From contig NZ_JAFBGA010000001.1 in the NCBI RefSeq assembly GCF_016909575.1, positions 806,001 through 870,000 on the forward strand: a stretch of DNA of 64,000 bases, given 5' to 3'. The notes below the pieces were generated by a model. That model saw only the letters and a program-made list of their open reading frames with translations. It was not told where the DNA came from and searched no databases. The position numbers and the translations under genes were made by a program. This document shows, in pieces, positions 1-8,846 of the stretch. This DNA is from Streptomyces sp. HB132 (GTDB lineage Bacteria > Actinomycetota > Actinomycetes > Streptomycetales > Streptomycetaceae). Numbering within the stretch: position 1 is the first letter of the stretch; each line of letters begins with the position of its first letter.

Positions 1-87
1 TGATCGGGGGAATCAAGTTCTGACGACGGGCGCCGCCGGCCGGCCCGGAACACCCCGGGGCGTTCGGTCCGTGGGGCCGCCTGCTCG

Positions 88-93
88 TAGGGT
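88..93 (+). promoter_or_regulatory. possible -10 box of a leaderless mshB transcript
   Basis: TAGGGT fits the Streptomyces vegetative -10 pattern (TAgnnT) and ends 6 nt before the mshB ATG, which would place the transcript start at or next to the start codon. No clear -35 is seen, and the GGGTGG overlapping it could instead act as a weak ribosome binding site. Confidence 0.35.
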
Positions 94-99
94 GGCCCC

Positions 100-1017
100 A
101 TGAAGGACCTTCCCGCCCGCCGTCTGCTTCTGGTGCACGCCCACCCCGACGACGAGTCGATCATCAACGGCGCCACCATGGCCAGATACGCGGCCGAGGG
201 CGCCCACGTCGCCCTGGTGACGTGCACCCTCGGCGAGGAGGGTGAGGTCATCCCGCCCGGTCTCGCGCATCTCGCCGCGGACCGGGAGGGCGGCCTGGGC
301 GAACACCGCGCGGGTGAACTCGCGGCCGCGATGCGGAAGCTCGGGGTCACCGACCACCGCTTCCTGGGCGGTCCCGGCCGGTTCCACGACTCCGGGATGA
401 TGGGCACGGAGCAGAACCACCGGCCGGGTGCCTTCTGGGCCGCCGACGTCGACGAGGCGGCCGGCCACCTCGTGGGGGTGATCCGATCCCTGCGCCCCCA
501 GGTCCTGGTGACGTACGACCCCGACGGCGGCTACGGCCACCCCGACCACATCCAGGCGCACCGCGTCGCGACGCGTGCCGCGGACCTGGCCGCAGATCCC
601 GCGTACGACGCCGGAGCCGGAGCCCCGCACACCGTCGCCAAGGTCTACTGGAACCGGGTGCCCCGCTCCGTGGCCGAGGACGCCTTCGCACGGCTGAGGG
701 ACACCGCCGCCGACGCCTTCCCCGGGATCGCCGCGATCGACGACGTACCCGGTGTCGTGGACGACGCCGGGATCACCACGGAGATCGACGGCTCGGCGTA
801 CGCCGGGGCGAAGACCGCCGCGATGCGGGCACACGTCACCCAGATCGCCGTGGACGGAACGTTCTTCGCTCTTTCGAACGACCTCGGGCAGCCCGTTTTC
901 ACCACCGAGTACTACGAGTTGGTGCGGGGCACCCCGGGCGCCGAGGAAGGCGCCAGGGAGCACGACCTCTTCGCGGGCCTGCCGGAAGAGCCCCTCGCAC
1001 CGGGGGCACGGGCATGA
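100..1017 (+). CDS. mshB: MshB: GlcNAc-Ins deacetylase of mycothiol synthesis
   Basis: N-acetyl-1-D-myo-inosityl-2-amino-2-deoxy-alpha-D-glucopyranoside deacetylase. It removes the acetyl group from GlcNAc-Ins to give GlcN-Ins, the second step of mycothiol synthesis, in the cytosol. The PIG-L/LmbE fold is shown by AHPDDE at residues 14-19 (zinc ligands His15 and Asp18) and YGHPDH near 145-150 (third ligand His147), the spacing known for the mycobacterial enzyme. At 305 aa it has the usual length. ATG at 100 is preceded by TAGGGT (88-93) and only a weak Shine-Dalgarno (SD) match, so it may be leaderless. The next gene overlaps it by 4 bp (ATGA), so the two are co-transcribed. A general PIG-L deacetylase is the alternative, but length, motifs and neighbours favour MshB. 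Confidence 0.93.
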   Translation: MKDLPARRLLLVHAHPDDESIINGATMARYAAEGAHVALVTCTLGEEGEVIPPGLAHLAADREGGLGEHRAGELAAAMRKLGVTDHRFLGGPGRFHDSGMMGTEQNHRPGAFWAADVDEAAGHLVGVIRSLRPQVLVTYDPDGGYGHPDHIQAHRVATRAADLAADPAYDAGAGAPHTVAKVYWNRVPRSVAEDAFARLRDTAADAFPGIAAIDDVPGVVDDAGITTEIDGSAYAGAKTAAMRAHVTQIAVDGTFFALSNDLGQPVFTTEYYELVRGTPGAEEGAREHDLFAGLPEEPLAPGARA

Positions 1018-1475
1018 GCGGCAGGCAGAGGCGGCGTGCCTCCTCGGAGTCGCCGCGCACCAACGCCCCGCCCAGGAGCCCCGAGCCGTCCGGTCTCGCG
1101 GCGCCCCCGAACCCCCGGCGGATCCCCCTGTACGTGGGTCTCGCGGTGCTGGGCGCGGCCGTCGGGCTCGCCGGCACCCTCGTGCAGGCGGCCCTGTTCC
1201 CGGGCGGGTTGCTGCTGGCGCTCGCCGCGTCGGCGGGACTCTTCTACGGCGGCCGGATGCTGACCAGGACGCAGCTCGGCGCGCTGGTGCCGGCGGTGGG
1301 ATGGTTCATCGCCGTCATCGTCCTTCTCGGCGGGCGGCCCGAGGGCGACTACGTCTTCGGGGAGGAGATCGGCCTGGCCCTCTTCATGCTCGGAGGGATG
1401 GCCGCGGCTGTGATCTGTGCCACGATGTCGCGGCTGCCGTATCCGGCCAACGACACCGGTCGGCCCGGCACGTGA
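1014..1475 (+). CDS. DUF6113-type small integral membrane protein
   Basis: A 153-aa protein of unknown function that sits behind mshB in many actinomycetes. The first about 40 residues are polar and rich in Arg, Pro and Ser. Four hydrophobic segments follow (roughly 42-62, 64-82, 93-112 and 120-140), so it is a four-helix inner-membrane protein. The start overlaps the mshB stop by 4 bp (ATGA), so it is translationally coupled and in the same operon. The coupling suggests a role linked to mycothiol or thiol stress, but nothing in the sequence identifies an activity. The family assignment is from recollection of gene order and length. Confidence 0.75.
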   Translation: MSGRQRRRASSESPRTNAPPRSPEPSGLAAPPNPRRIPLYVGLAVLGAAVGLAGTLVQAALFPGGLLLALAASAGLFYGGRMLTRTQLGALVPAVGWFIAVIVLLGGRPEGDYVFGEEIGLALFMLGGMAAAVICATMSRLPYPANDTGRPGT

Positions 1476-1650
1476 TGTGGTATGTCCGCCCCCGGATTGC
1501 CCCTCCGTGCGGTGGTGGGTGCATTCTTGTTCCCCCCGGGCGCGGAGAGTCCTACGGTGGCGGCCAGTATGGTGGTGCGCGCGCCGAGCCGTCCCCTGGC
1601 CTGCGGCACGGGGGAAGTACGGGCGGCGGAGCCAATCGGGAGAACCTGCT

Positions 1651-3738
1651 TTGAGTCGTGAAACTGACAGTTCGTCCTCCGGGCCTCAGGGGCGCGGCGG
1701 AGCCGCGTACCCATCGGGTACGCCGCCGTACGGATCACGCCAGTATCCGTCGCTGCACCCGTCTCAGGACGGGCCGGAGGACACTCCGGAGCCTGTGGAT
1801 CCGCCTCGGTCCGAGGAGCCCAGAACAGAGACGACGCTGACGACGCGTATCCGGATCAACATCCCGGGCTCGCGTCCGATCCCGCCCGTCGTCATGCGTA
1901 CGCCGATGAGCGAGACGGACGCGTCCGGCGGGCGTCCGGCCTCCGAGCGGACCGGCAGCACGCCGCGGCCCGGCGCACCCGCGCCGTCGTCCGGCGGGGC
2001 CCCCGGCACCGGCCCGGACGTGGGTGACGGCGGCCCGGCCGCCGAGGCCCCGGCCGAGAAGCCGGCCAGGGAGAAGAGCGGAAGCGACTGGTTCGCCCCG
2101 CGCAAGACCCCGCCGCCCGGCGCCGCCGGTGCGGCGCCCGCGGCTGCCGGAACACCCGGCTCCGGTCCCGGTGGTCCCTCCTCCGGCGGCCCTTCCGCCG
2201 CCGGCCGGGACTCCGGGCACCCGGCGCCGCCCCGTCCGGACGCGCCGTACTTCTCGGACGGTCCGCAGCAGCCCGGCGACAGGGGCGGCGCCCCCCGTCC
2301 GGGCCGCAGCGCCCTCGACGACCTGGACGCCGGCCCGCGGTCCGCCCCGGGCCCCGGCGCGCGGCCGCCCGCCGGCCCCGGCTCCGGCCCCTCCGGACCC
2401 ACCACCGGCCCGGCCACCGGAAGTTCGTCCCTGACGCCGAACCTCGACCGGCTTCCCGGCGCTGCCGGCGGGCCGGCTCCCGGCGGTCCGTCCGGCCTCC
2501 GGCCGGGGGGTCCCGGCGGCGTACCTCCGCGGATGTCGGACGACACCGCGATCCTGACGCCGCAGGCACCCGCACCGGCCCCCGGGACGGGTCCCGGCGG
2601 CAACGTCTCCGGCGACACGCTGACGAGCGGTATCCCGGTCATCCCCGCGGAGTCCCGCTCGCCGTTCCCGGGAGGGCCCGGCGGGGTCCGGCCGCCCGAG
2701 GGCCCGATGGGAGGCGGACCGGCGGGCGAACGTGCCCAGGCGCCCGCCCCTTCCCCCAGGCCCGCTCCGAAGGCCGTCCCGCCCGCCAGGAAGGGCCGTT
2801 CCAAGCTGGTCCTCCTGGGCGCGGGTGTGTTCGTGCTGTTCGGCGTCGCCTACGGAGCCGGCCTGCTGATGAACCACTCCGAGGTCCCCAAGGGGACCAC
2901 CGTGCTCGGCGTCGACATCGGCGGCGGCACGAAGGAGGAGGCGGTCACCAAGCTCGACGCCGCCCTCGGCAAGCGGGCCCAGAGCCCTCTCCGGCTGACG
3001 GTGGACGGCAAGGCGGAGGAGCTCGCCCCCGACAAGGCCGGTCTCACCCTGGACAGCCAGGAGACCGTCCGCGGCGCGGCGGGCAGCGACTACAACCCGG
3101 TCTCGGTGATCGGCTCCCTGTTCGGCGGGGCACGCTCCGCCGACCCGGTGATCCCGGTCGACGAGGAGAAGCTCGGGGTCGCGCTGTCCGACCTGGCGGG
3201 CGTCTCCGGTTCCGCCAACGACGGCACGATCAAGTTCCAGCCGAACAAGGCCGTGGCCGTCCCCGGCAAGGCGGGCAAGGCGCTGGACGTCAACCGGTCG
3301 ATGATCTCCGTACGCGACGCCTACCGGGCGCAGGTCCAGACGGGCGAACCGGCCGTCGTCGAACTGCCGGTGGCGGCCACCGAACCCACCATCACCAAGG
3401 CCGAACTGGACCGGGCGATGAAGGAGTTCGCCGAGCCGGCGATGTCCGGGCTGATCACCATCAAGGCCGGGCCGAAGCAGATCGACTTCGGACCCGCGAG
3501 GTCCCTGCCGCAGATCCTGTCCATGAAGCCCGTCGACGGCAAGCTGGTCCCGGTCTACGACAGGGAAGCGATCGACACGCTGCTCGACGGTGTCTTCGAC
3601 GGCATCATGATCACCAAGGGTGACGGGCAGAAGCACCAGGTCAGCTCGACCGACGTGGCCCAGGCCATGCAGGGCGCGCTGCTCGGCAGGACGACCGCCG
3701 AGCGCACCGTCTCGATCAAACTGGACGGCGAGGGCTGA
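1651..3738 (+). CDS. membrane-anchored protein with VanW/YoaR-like peptidoglycan-binding domains
   Basis: A 695-aa protein. Residues 1-380 are a Pro/Gly/Ser/Ala-rich, probably disordered cytoplasmic region. One transmembrane segment lies at about 384-404, and an extracytoplasmic part follows at 405-695. The external part starts with a Lys/Gly-rich stretch and VPKGTTVLGVDIGG, typical of the PG_binding_4 (YoaR-like) module; a second related module follows around 560-690. Such proteins are thought to bind peptidoglycan or act near L,D-transpeptidases. I chose the TTG start at 1651 because GGGAGAAC lies about 8 nt upstream; the frame is open further upstream but that part has no coding character. 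It is followed by a hairpin at 3753-3805. Unusual features are the TTG start and the very long low-complexity N terminus. Confidence 0.8.
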   Translation: MSRETDSSSSGPQGRGGAAYPSGTPPYGSRQYPSLHPSQDGPEDTPEPVDPPRSEEPRTETTLTTRIRINIPGSRPIPPVVMRTPMSETDASGGRPASERTGSTPRPGAPAPSSGGAPGTGPDVGDGGPAAEAPAEKPAREKSGSDWFAPRKTPPPGAAGAAPAAAGTPGSGPGGPSSGGPSAAGRDSGHPAPPRPDAPYFSDGPQQPGDRGGAPRPGRSALDDLDAGPRSAPGPGARPPAGPGSGPSGPTTGPATGSSSLTPNLDRLPGAAGGPAPGGPSGLRPGGPGGVPPRMSDDTAILTPQAPAPAPGTGPGGNVSGDTLTSGIPVIPAESRSPFPGGPGGVRPPEGPMGGGPAGERAQAPAPSPRPAPKAVPPARKGRSKLVLLGAGVFVLFGVAYGAGLLMNHSEVPKGTTVLGVDIGGGTKEEAVTKLDAALGKRAQSPLRLTVDGKAEELAPDKAGLTLDSQETVRGAAGSDYNPVSVIGSLFGGARSADPVIPVDEEKLGVALSDLAGVSGSANDGTIKFQPNKAVAVPGKAGKALDVNRSMISVRDAYRAQVQTGEPAVVELPVAATEPTITKAELDRAMKEFAEPAMSGLITIKAGPKQIDFGPARSLPQILSMKPVDGKLVPVYDREAIDTLLDGVFDGIMITKGDGQKHQVSSTDVAQAMQGALLGRTTAERTVSIKLDGEG

Positions 3739-3752
3739 CCGGCCCCGTCACC

Positions 3753-3805
3753 GCCGTACGGCCGCCCCTGTCCGGATCTCCGGGCGGGGGCGGCGTCGTA
3801 CGGCC
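3753..3805 (+). terminator. imperfect hairpin after the PG-binding gene
   Basis: A GCCGTACGGCCGCCCC-like left arm and a GGGGGCGGCGTCGTACGGC-like right arm form a long, GC-rich, slightly imperfect stem just before the SD of the next gene. It is probably a terminator or attenuator between 3738 and 3826. Confidence 0.45.
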
Positions 3806-3825
3806 CGGCAGAGGAGGGAACGTCC

Positions 3826-4263
3826 GTGTCCACCAGATGGAGCCTGACGATCGACTGCGCGCACCCGAAGTCACTGGCGGCCTTCTGGGCCTCGGCGCTC
3901 GGGTACGTGGAGAAACCGCCGCCCGTCGGGTTCGGCAGCTGGGAGGAGTGGTTCAGCCACCACGACGTCCCCGAGGAGGAGTGGGACGACGGCGCCTACC
4001 TGTCCGACCCGGACGGCAGGGGACCGGGACTGTCCTTCCTCAAGGTCCCCGAGCCGAAGACGGCGAAGAACCGGATGCACCTCGATGTGCAGGCGGGCGG
4101 TGGCCGGGAGGTCCCGTGGGAGACCAGATGGCCCCGGGTGGCCGAGGCGGTGGAGCGGCTGACGGCCGCCGGTGGCACGGTGATCCGGGTGCACGAACTG
4201 CGGGGGCGGCCCGACCACGTGGAGATGGCCGACCCGGAGGGCCACGAGTTCTGCGTGCTCTGA
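3826..4263 (+). CDS. VOC (glyoxalase/bleomycin-resistance fold) protein
   Basis: A 145-aa protein of the vicinal oxygen chelate superfamily. It begins with the typical beta-strand STRWSLTIDCAHP and the helix LAAFWASALGY, and ends with ADPEGHEFCVL, the conserved metal-ligand Glu region of the second beta-alpha-beta-beta-beta unit. The central Asp/Glu-rich stretch (YLSDPDGRGPGLSFLKVPEPKTAKNR, given in two parts: positions 61-73 and 74-86) resembles Glyoxalase_6-type members. These proteins can be dioxygenases, isomerases or drug-binding proteins, and the substrate cannot be read here. The GTG start has an excellent SD (AGGAGGG, 6 nt spacing). It stands alone and is convergent with the next gene. 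Confidence 0.8.
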   Translation: MSTRWSLTIDCAHPKSLAAFWASALGYVEKPPPVGFGSWEEWFSHHDVPEEEWDDGAYLSDPDGRGPGLSFLKVPEPKTAKNRMHLDVQAGGGREVPWETRWPRVAEAVERLTAAGGTVIRVHELRGRPDHVEMADPEGHEFCVL

Positions 4264-4284
4264 GCAGGACGCCCCCTCCGGGGG

Positions 4285-4318
4285 ACGGGGCCCGGCCACG
4301 AGCGTGACCGGGCCCCGC
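4285..4318. terminator. bidirectional hairpin between convergent genes
   Basis: GGGGCCCGG (4287-4295) pairs perfectly with CCGGGCCCC (4308-4316), and the stem continues with CA/TG after a bulge. It lies between the stops of the VOC gene and the GH55-like gene. Confidence 0.6.
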
Positions 4319-4328
4319 GCCGGCGGTG

Positions 4329-6119
4329 CTACGGGAACGAGACGACCTGGGACGGAACGGTGTCCGTCCCGGACGTGGGGGATCCGATGTCGTTGATGAC
4401 GTGTTCGTACTGTCCCTTGCCGCCGAGGGAGACGACGAGGAGGTCGTGGAACTTCACCCCGGGTTTCACCGGTGCCTGGAAGCCGTGCTGCTGGCGGATC
4501 GTCGGGTCCACGTTGAAGAAGCAGTAGCTGCCCATGCCCCAGCCCTCGTGGGTGGTGACGGAGTCGTCGACCTTGTAGGCGGCGTAGCCCTTGATGTCGC
4601 CGTTCTGGATGGCGGCCTGGTCGGGGGCGTCGTAGGCCTTCTCGTTCTGGAAGAAGATGGTCCTGCCGTTCTCGCCGGACCATCGGACGTCGTACTTGTT
4701 GAAGTGTTCGACGAACAGGCCGGTGGCCAGTACGTCGTCTCCGTTCACCTGGAGTCCGTAGTCGGACCGGTTGGTCTCCCAGCCGACTCCGTCGCCGTGG
4801 TCGGCGCGCCAGAGCCAGGTGTGGTCGATGATCGTGTCGTGGCTGTTGACCACCATGCCGGTGGTCGCCTTGCCGGCTCCGGCTCCGCCGACCCGGACGA
4901 ATACGTCCTGGAGGCTGGTGGGGTTGGCCGCGTGGTCGGCCGACGCGTTTTCGGGGCCCACCTGGACGAGCACGGGGGAGTTCTGTGTTCCGGCGTCGAC
5001 CAGGAGGCCGGCGAGTTTGACGCCGTCCACGTCGCCGACCTTGATCGCGGTCACGCCGTTGTCGGGGATGACCGTGGCAAGGCCGAGGCCGAGCGCGACG
5101 GTGTCCGGGCGGTTGATCTCGATGGGTTCGTCGACGTGGTAGACGCCGGGGGTGAACAGCAGGTGCAGGCCCTGTTCCACGGCGGCGTTGATGGTCCGGG
5201 CGGTGGCGCCGGGCTTGACCACGTAGAACTGGTCCAGGGGGATGGACTCGCCCTGGGGTGTGCCGTTCCAGGAGACTCCGCGGGCGTTGGTGCGCTTGGC
5301 GGGGACGAACACCTTGTAGTCGTCGCCGTCGAGGTAGAGGAAGGGCTTCTCGCGGGAGACCGGGGTGGTGTCCAGGGTGGTGTAGGGCGGTTCGGGGAAG
5401 CTCTGGGCGGGGGCTCCCTCGACGCCGGAGAAGGTCATGTTCCAGACGCCGTTGCCCCAGCCGCCGATGGAGCTGTCACGGGTGTACCACTGTTGCTGGG
5501 AGTAGGGGCCGACCTGGCCGTCGATCTTGCTGTCGGCGATGTAGCCGCCGCTGGCCCAGCCGTAGCCGTCGGGTGCGAGGTTGAGGCCGCCTTTGACGTG
5601 CATCCGGCGGAAGGGGGCTGCTTGGGAGACGGCCCAGCGGTTGGTGCCGCTGACGGGGTTGAGGGCGAGGTTCTCGGCCGAGCGCCAGAAGTTCTGGGTG
5701 GCGTTGCCGTCGAACCAGCCGGCGTCGACGGTGACGTCGCCGTTGAAGGTGGTGTCGTCGGGTTTCAGGCCCAGTCCGGCGATGGAGGTGTAGAAGCCGA
5801 TCTGGGCGTTGATGTTGTCGTACGTCCCCGGCTTGAACATCAGCGCGTAGCGGTCGCTGCCGAACTGCGCGGACTCCTGCTTCTTGAAGATCTCGTCGAC
5901 CTTGCCCTGGATGTCGGGCGTCGAGGGGTCGAAGACCAGCACGTTGGGGCCGAGGTCACCCCCGCCGGGGATCTCCTCGGCCTCTTCGCCGAACGCCGAC
6001 TGGGCTGTGGGGAAGGCCATGAGCAGCGAGACGGCGAGCGCGGCGAATCCGAGCGCCCTGGAGCGGCGGTGCCGGCGAGGTGCGGTGGGGGGTGCGGTAT
6101 GCGTGGGGGGAACTTGCAT
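4329..6119 (-). CDS. secreted right-handed beta-helix protein, probable GH55 exo-beta-1,3-glucanase
   Basis: A 596-aa protein, often mis-annotated in Streptomyces as adenylyl cyclase or coagulation factor 5/8. The N terminus has twin arginines, a hydrophobic core (GFAALAVSLLMAF) and an Ala-rich cleavage region near residue 42, so it is exported. The mature part starts with GPNVLVFDPSTPDIQGKVD and continues with repeated Gly/Asp/Asn-rich beta-helix turns; GTYDNINAQIGFYTSIAGLG and FWRSAENLALNP recall the two-lobed pectate-lyase-like fold of GH55 laminarinases such as SacteLam55A. The likely role is extracellular beta-1,3-glucan hydrolysis. I chose ATG 6119 because AGGAG lies 8 nt upstream; longer upstream starts run into the operator. 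A 24-bp perfect LacI-type palindrome (6172-6195) lies 53 bp upstream, suggesting sugar-responsive repression. GH55 membership needs a profile search; the secreted beta-helix call is firmer. Confidence 0.65.
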   Translation of the reverse strand: MQVPPTHTAPPTAPRRHRRSRALGFAALAVSLLMAFPTAQSAFGEEAEEIPGGGDLGPNVLVFDPSTPDIQGKVDEIFKKQESAQFGSDRYALMFKPGTYDNINAQIGFYTSIAGLGLKPDDTTFNGDVTVDAGWFDGNATQNFWRSAENLALNPVSGTNRWAVSQAAPFRRMHVKGGLNLAPDGYGWASGGYIADSKIDGQVGPYSQQQWYTRDSSIGGWGNGVWNMTFSGVEGAPAQSFPEPPYTTLDTTPVSREKPFLYLDGDDYKVFVPAKRTNARGVSWNGTPQGESIPLDQFYVVKPGATARTINAAVEQGLHLLFTPGVYHVDEPIEINRPDTVALGLGLATVIPDNGVTAIKVGDVDGVKLAGLLVDAGTQNSPVLVQVGPENASADHAANPTSLQDVFVRVGGAGAGKATTGMVVNSHDTIIDHTWLWRADHGDGVGWETNRSDYGLQVNGDDVLATGLFVEHFNKYDVRWSGENGRTIFFQNEKAYDAPDQAAIQNGDIKGYAAYKVDDSVTTHEGWGMGSYCFFNVDPTIRQQHGFQAPVKPGVKFHDLLVVSLGGKGQYEHVINDIGSPTSGTDTVPSQVVSFP

Positions 6120-6171
6120 GGGTGACGTCTCCTGGGTCGTGGTACGGGTGCACGACGGAACCTTGAGAGAA

Positions 6172-6195
6172 GCGGGAGAGAGCGCTCTCTCCCGC
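6172..6195. promoter_or_regulatory. 24-bp perfect palindrome, LacI-family operator
   Basis: The 24 bases are their own reverse complement, centred on GAGAGCGCTCTC with the CG at 6183/6184. LacI-family sugar repressors in Streptomyces (for example CebR, TGGGAGCGCTCCCA) bind palindromes of this design. It sits 53-76 bp before the GH55-like start codon, where it would cover the promoter. Confidence 0.7.
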
Positions 6196-6425
6196 GTTGC
6201 CGATGTAACCGCTGTCGTCCTGGACACGTCAAGAGGTGTGCGGAAGGAGCCTCGATCGATTGCGGCAAGGGCAACACATGGCGTCGACGGTGAGGCGAAA
6301 GGCATGGTTCGTCACCACTTCGCACCGCACATGAGTTCAGAGGGTGACTGCTCGACCGGTCCCCGTTCAGGATTCCGGGCTGCGCGGATCAGCCCGCTCA
6401 CGGCTCCCGTGCCTCGGACCCGGGG

Positions 6426-7277
6426 CTAGTTCAGCAGAGCCCTGGCGGCCTGGGCGCGGTGGCGGATGGCCTCGGCCGCGGTCGGCTCGAAGGTGTCGAC
6501 GATCTCGGCGTACTCGTCCATCTCCGCGGCTCCGCGCAGGAACTCCCCGCGCTGCACGAGGAGCTGGGCCCGCTCGTAACGGAGCCTGGCCGGGTGCGAG
6601 GGCAGCAGCAGGGAGAGCTCGAGCGCCCACAGCGCCACGTCCGTACGCTCGGGACGTGCCGCCGCCCAGGCCCGGACGTTGTTCAGGATCCGCAGCACCG
6701 TCTCCAGCGGCCTGGCGGGCACCGGCGTCGACGTCTCGGGTGGTGCCCCGGTCGCCCCCGCCACCATCAGCTCCGCCTCCTCGGGGCTGAGCGGGGCGCC
6801 ACCGGCGAAGGGGTCGGCCAGCACCCGCTCTGCCGGATCGCCGAAGCCGACCACGTAGTGGCCCGGCAGCGCCACTCCGTACACGGGCGCCCCTGCCCTC
6901 CGTGCGACCTCGGTCCAGACCACGGACAGCAGGATGGGCAGCCCTCTGCGACGCCGCAGCACCTGCTGGAGCACCGAGGAGTCCAGCCGCTGGTAGTCCT
7001 GGACGGCGCCGGCGAATCCGCAGCGCTCGCCGAGCAGTTCGGCGAGCGCGGACGCCCATGCGCGGGCCCCGCGGGCGCCGTACGGCAGGAGGCCGGCCAG
7101 CCGGTCGAGCTCGATCTGCGCCGCGTCGACGCCGTACGGATCCGCGTTCCCGGGCAGCGGCGGGGTGGCCTCCGCGCCCAGCAGCAGGCAGAGCAGGGCG
7201 ACGTCCGGCCGCTCGGCGCGCGCCTCCTCGGCGAACCGCTGCCGTCGCTCGGCCGTGCCGCGATCCTCGATGCTCAT
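6426..7277 (-). CDS. SirB1/transglutaminase-like family protein
   Basis: A 283-aa protein of the SirB1 family (transglutaminase-core2 domain, UPF0162). The N-terminal helical part has the typical LDRLAGLLP...WASALAELLGERCGFAG stretch. The core RRRGLPILLSVVWTEVARRAGAPVYGVALPGHYVVGF (in full at about residues 109-145) is the family signature, with the conserved Gly-His of the degenerate transglutaminase active site. The C-terminal about 80 residues are TPR-like helices (ARLRYERAQLLVQRGEF). Cellular function is unknown; no catalytic Cys is obvious. The start overlaps the stop of the upstream GNAT gene by 4 bp, so the two form an operon transcribed leftwards. Confidence 0.82.
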   Translation of the reverse strand: MSIEDRGTAERRQRFAEEARAERPDVALLCLLLGAEATPPLPGNADPYGVDAAQIELDRLAGLLPYGARGARAWASALAELLGERCGFAGAVQDYQRLDSSVLQQVLRRRRGLPILLSVVWTEVARRAGAPVYGVALPGHYVVGFGDPAERVLADPFAGGAPLSPEEAELMVAGATGAPPETSTPVPARPLETVLRILNNVRAWAAARPERTDVALWALELSLLLPSHPARLRYERAQLLVQRGEFLRGAAEMDEYAEIVDTFEPTAAEAIRHRAQAARALLN

Positions 7278-8308
7278 GTGCGATCCGTGTCCCTGCTGCT
7301 GTCCCCGCCACCCGGGCGGAAGTGGTGGTAGCTGTGGTGGGTGGTGAAGCCCATGCCGTCGTACAGCGCACGGGCACCTTCATTGTCCGCCTCCACCTGG
7401 AGCCACGCGGCCGAGGCGCCCTCCTCCAGGGCCCTGCGCGCCAGCGCGGTCATGACGGCCGTGGCGAGGCCGCGGCGCCGGTACTCCGGGCCGACCTCGA
7501 CGGCCATGAAGCCCGCCCAGCGGCCGTCCACCACACAGCGCCCGATCGCGGCCGGAGTCCCGGCCGGACCGTCGCCCGGCACGGAGGCGAACCACACCGA
7601 AGGGCCGCTGGCCAGCACCTTCAGTACGTGTGGGCCCGGGTCGGCGGAACGCTGGTACCGGGAGAGCCAGGCGTCGTCCGTCTCCCGTCCCGTCCGTACG
7701 ACGGAGACGTCCGGGTCCAGGTCGCCGACCGGTGCCAGTGCCGCGATCCTGACCTCGGCGCTCACCTCACGCCGCCACCCGTGCTCCTCCAGGCCCGCGC
7801 AGAGCCGCTCCTGCGTGCCCTCGGCGCCCGTGGCGGTCTGGACGCGGGCGGGCAGACCCCGCTCCGCGTACCAGTGCCGGACACGCCCGAGCGCCTCGCC
7901 GAGCGGAAGGCCCGGATCGCCGAGCGGGAGCACGGAGTTGGCGCGACGGGTGAAGCCGCCGGCCGCGCGCAGCCGCCACTCGCCCAGGAGTTCGCTCTCC
8001 ACGGGCTGCCAGGCACGTGCCGTGACCAGGGCGAGTTCGGCGAAGGACGCGGCGGGGCCGCGGCGGCGCGCCGGGGCGGGGGGCACCGCCTTGCCCGCGA
8101 CCAGTGAGGACTCGGCGATGCGGACGCCCTCGCCGCTCCTCGTCGTGACGGAGAGCACCCCGTCGTCCCACGATGTGAGAACGCCGACCGTGTCGGTGAA
8201 CCGCGCGCCCTCGGCCGGAGAGCCGACGACACGTCGCACGGAGACGCGTTTTCCCACGTCAGCAGGGGTCAAGCGCACTTCGAGCCGTCCGCTCATGGTG
8301 AATTCCAC
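7274..8308 (-). CDS. GNAT family N-acetyltransferase
   Basis: A 344-aa protein with two parts. An N-terminal about 75-residue SH3-like beta domain (TPADVGKRVSVRRVVG) is followed by a GNAT acetyltransferase domain at about 200-335. The acetyl-CoA motif A reads EVGPEYRRRGLATAVMTAL, matching R/Q-x-x-G-x-G/A, and LYDGMGF is the usual C-terminal strand. The acceptor substrate cannot be predicted. The start may be GTG 8308 or ATG 8296; an AGGAGG lies 13 nt before the GTG, so neither choice is ideal. It is coupled by ATGA overlap to the SirB1 gene and divergent from fdxA with a 117-bp gap. Confidence 0.85.
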   Translation of the reverse strand: MEFTMSGRLEVRLTPADVGKRVSVRRVVGSPAEGARFTDTVGVLTSWDDGVLSVTTRSGEGVRIAESSLVAGKAVPPAPARRRGPAASFAELALVTARAWQPVESELLGEWRLRAAGGFTRRANSVLPLGDPGLPLGEALGRVRHWYAERGLPARVQTATGAEGTQERLCAGLEEHGWRREVSAEVRIAALAPVGDLDPDVSVVRTGRETDDAWLSRYQRSADPGPHVLKVLASGPSVWFASVPGDGPAGTPAAIGRCVVDGRWAGFMAVEVGPEYRRRGLATAVMTALARRALEEGASAAWLQVEADNEGARALYDGMGFTTHHSYHHFRPGGGDSSRDTDRT

Positions 8309-8425
8309 AGCTCTGTCTGCCCCTCCTGTACGGATCGTGCCCCGGAACGGAGATACTAGGGGCGGGCATCGACGACGCCGCGCTCCCGCGCGAGAGCCAA
8401 CGCCCTACCGAGGAGGAACGACAGC

Positions 8426-8746
8426 GTGACCTACGTCATCGCGCAGCCTTGTGTCGACGTGAAGGACAAGGCCTGCATCGAAGAGTGCCCCGTCGACTGC
8501 ATCTACGAGGGCTCACGATCCTTGTACATCCATCCGGACGAGTGCGTCGACTGCGGAGCCTGTGAGCCGGTCTGCCCGGTCGAGGCCATCTTCTACGAGG
8601 ACGACACCCCCGAGGAGTGGAAGGACTACTACAAGGCCAACGTCGAGTTCTTCGACGACCTCGGTTCCCCGGGTGGCGCCTCCAAGCTGGGTCTCATCGA
8701 GCGCGACCACGCGTTCATCGCCGCGCTTCCGCCGCAGAACCAGTAA
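8426..8746 (+). CDS. fdxA: seven-iron ferredoxin FdxA
   Basis: A 106-aa [3Fe-4S][4Fe-4S] ferredoxin, a soluble one-electron carrier. Cysteines at 9, 17, 21, 25, 40, 43, 46 and 50 follow the Azotobacter FdI layout. Cys9, Cys17 and Cys50 would hold the 3Fe cluster and Cys21, Cys40, Cys43 and Cys46 the 4Fe cluster; Cys25 is the extra free cysteine. The C-terminal acidic extension after residue 55 is normal for actinobacterial FdxA/FdxC. GTG start with a strong AGGAGGAA SD. Upstream of dapC as in mycobacteria; the 100-bp gap to dapC leaves room for co-transcription. Confidence 0.93.
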   Translation: MTYVIAQPCVDVKDKACIEECPVDCIYEGSRSLYIHPDECVDCGACEPVCPVEAIFYEDDTPEEWKDYYKANVEFFDDLGSPGGASKLGLIERDHAFIAALPPQNQ

Positions 8747-8846
8747 GCGGCCGCACGAGCGCCGCCCGGTCCCGTACGGCTCGTCACCGTGCGGGACCGA
8801 GGTGTTTCCCGGGGCGCCCCGCCCCCGTACGAGAAAGCAGAGTTCC

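Noticed and set aside
13..963. Long minus-strand frame opposite mshB
   Set aside because: Typical GC-rich antisense shadow; Gly/Val/Arg/His-rich composition without motifs, while the plus strand encodes MshB.
1417..1650. Upstream extension of the PG-binding protein ORF
   Set aside because: Overlaps the end of the DUF6113 gene and has no SD; TTG 1651 has a good SD and family-like N terminus.
4326..6125. 599-codon plus-strand frame over the GH55-like gene
   Set aside because: Complementary-frame shadow made of Val/Gly/Asp repeats; the minus frame has a signal peptide, SD and family motifs.
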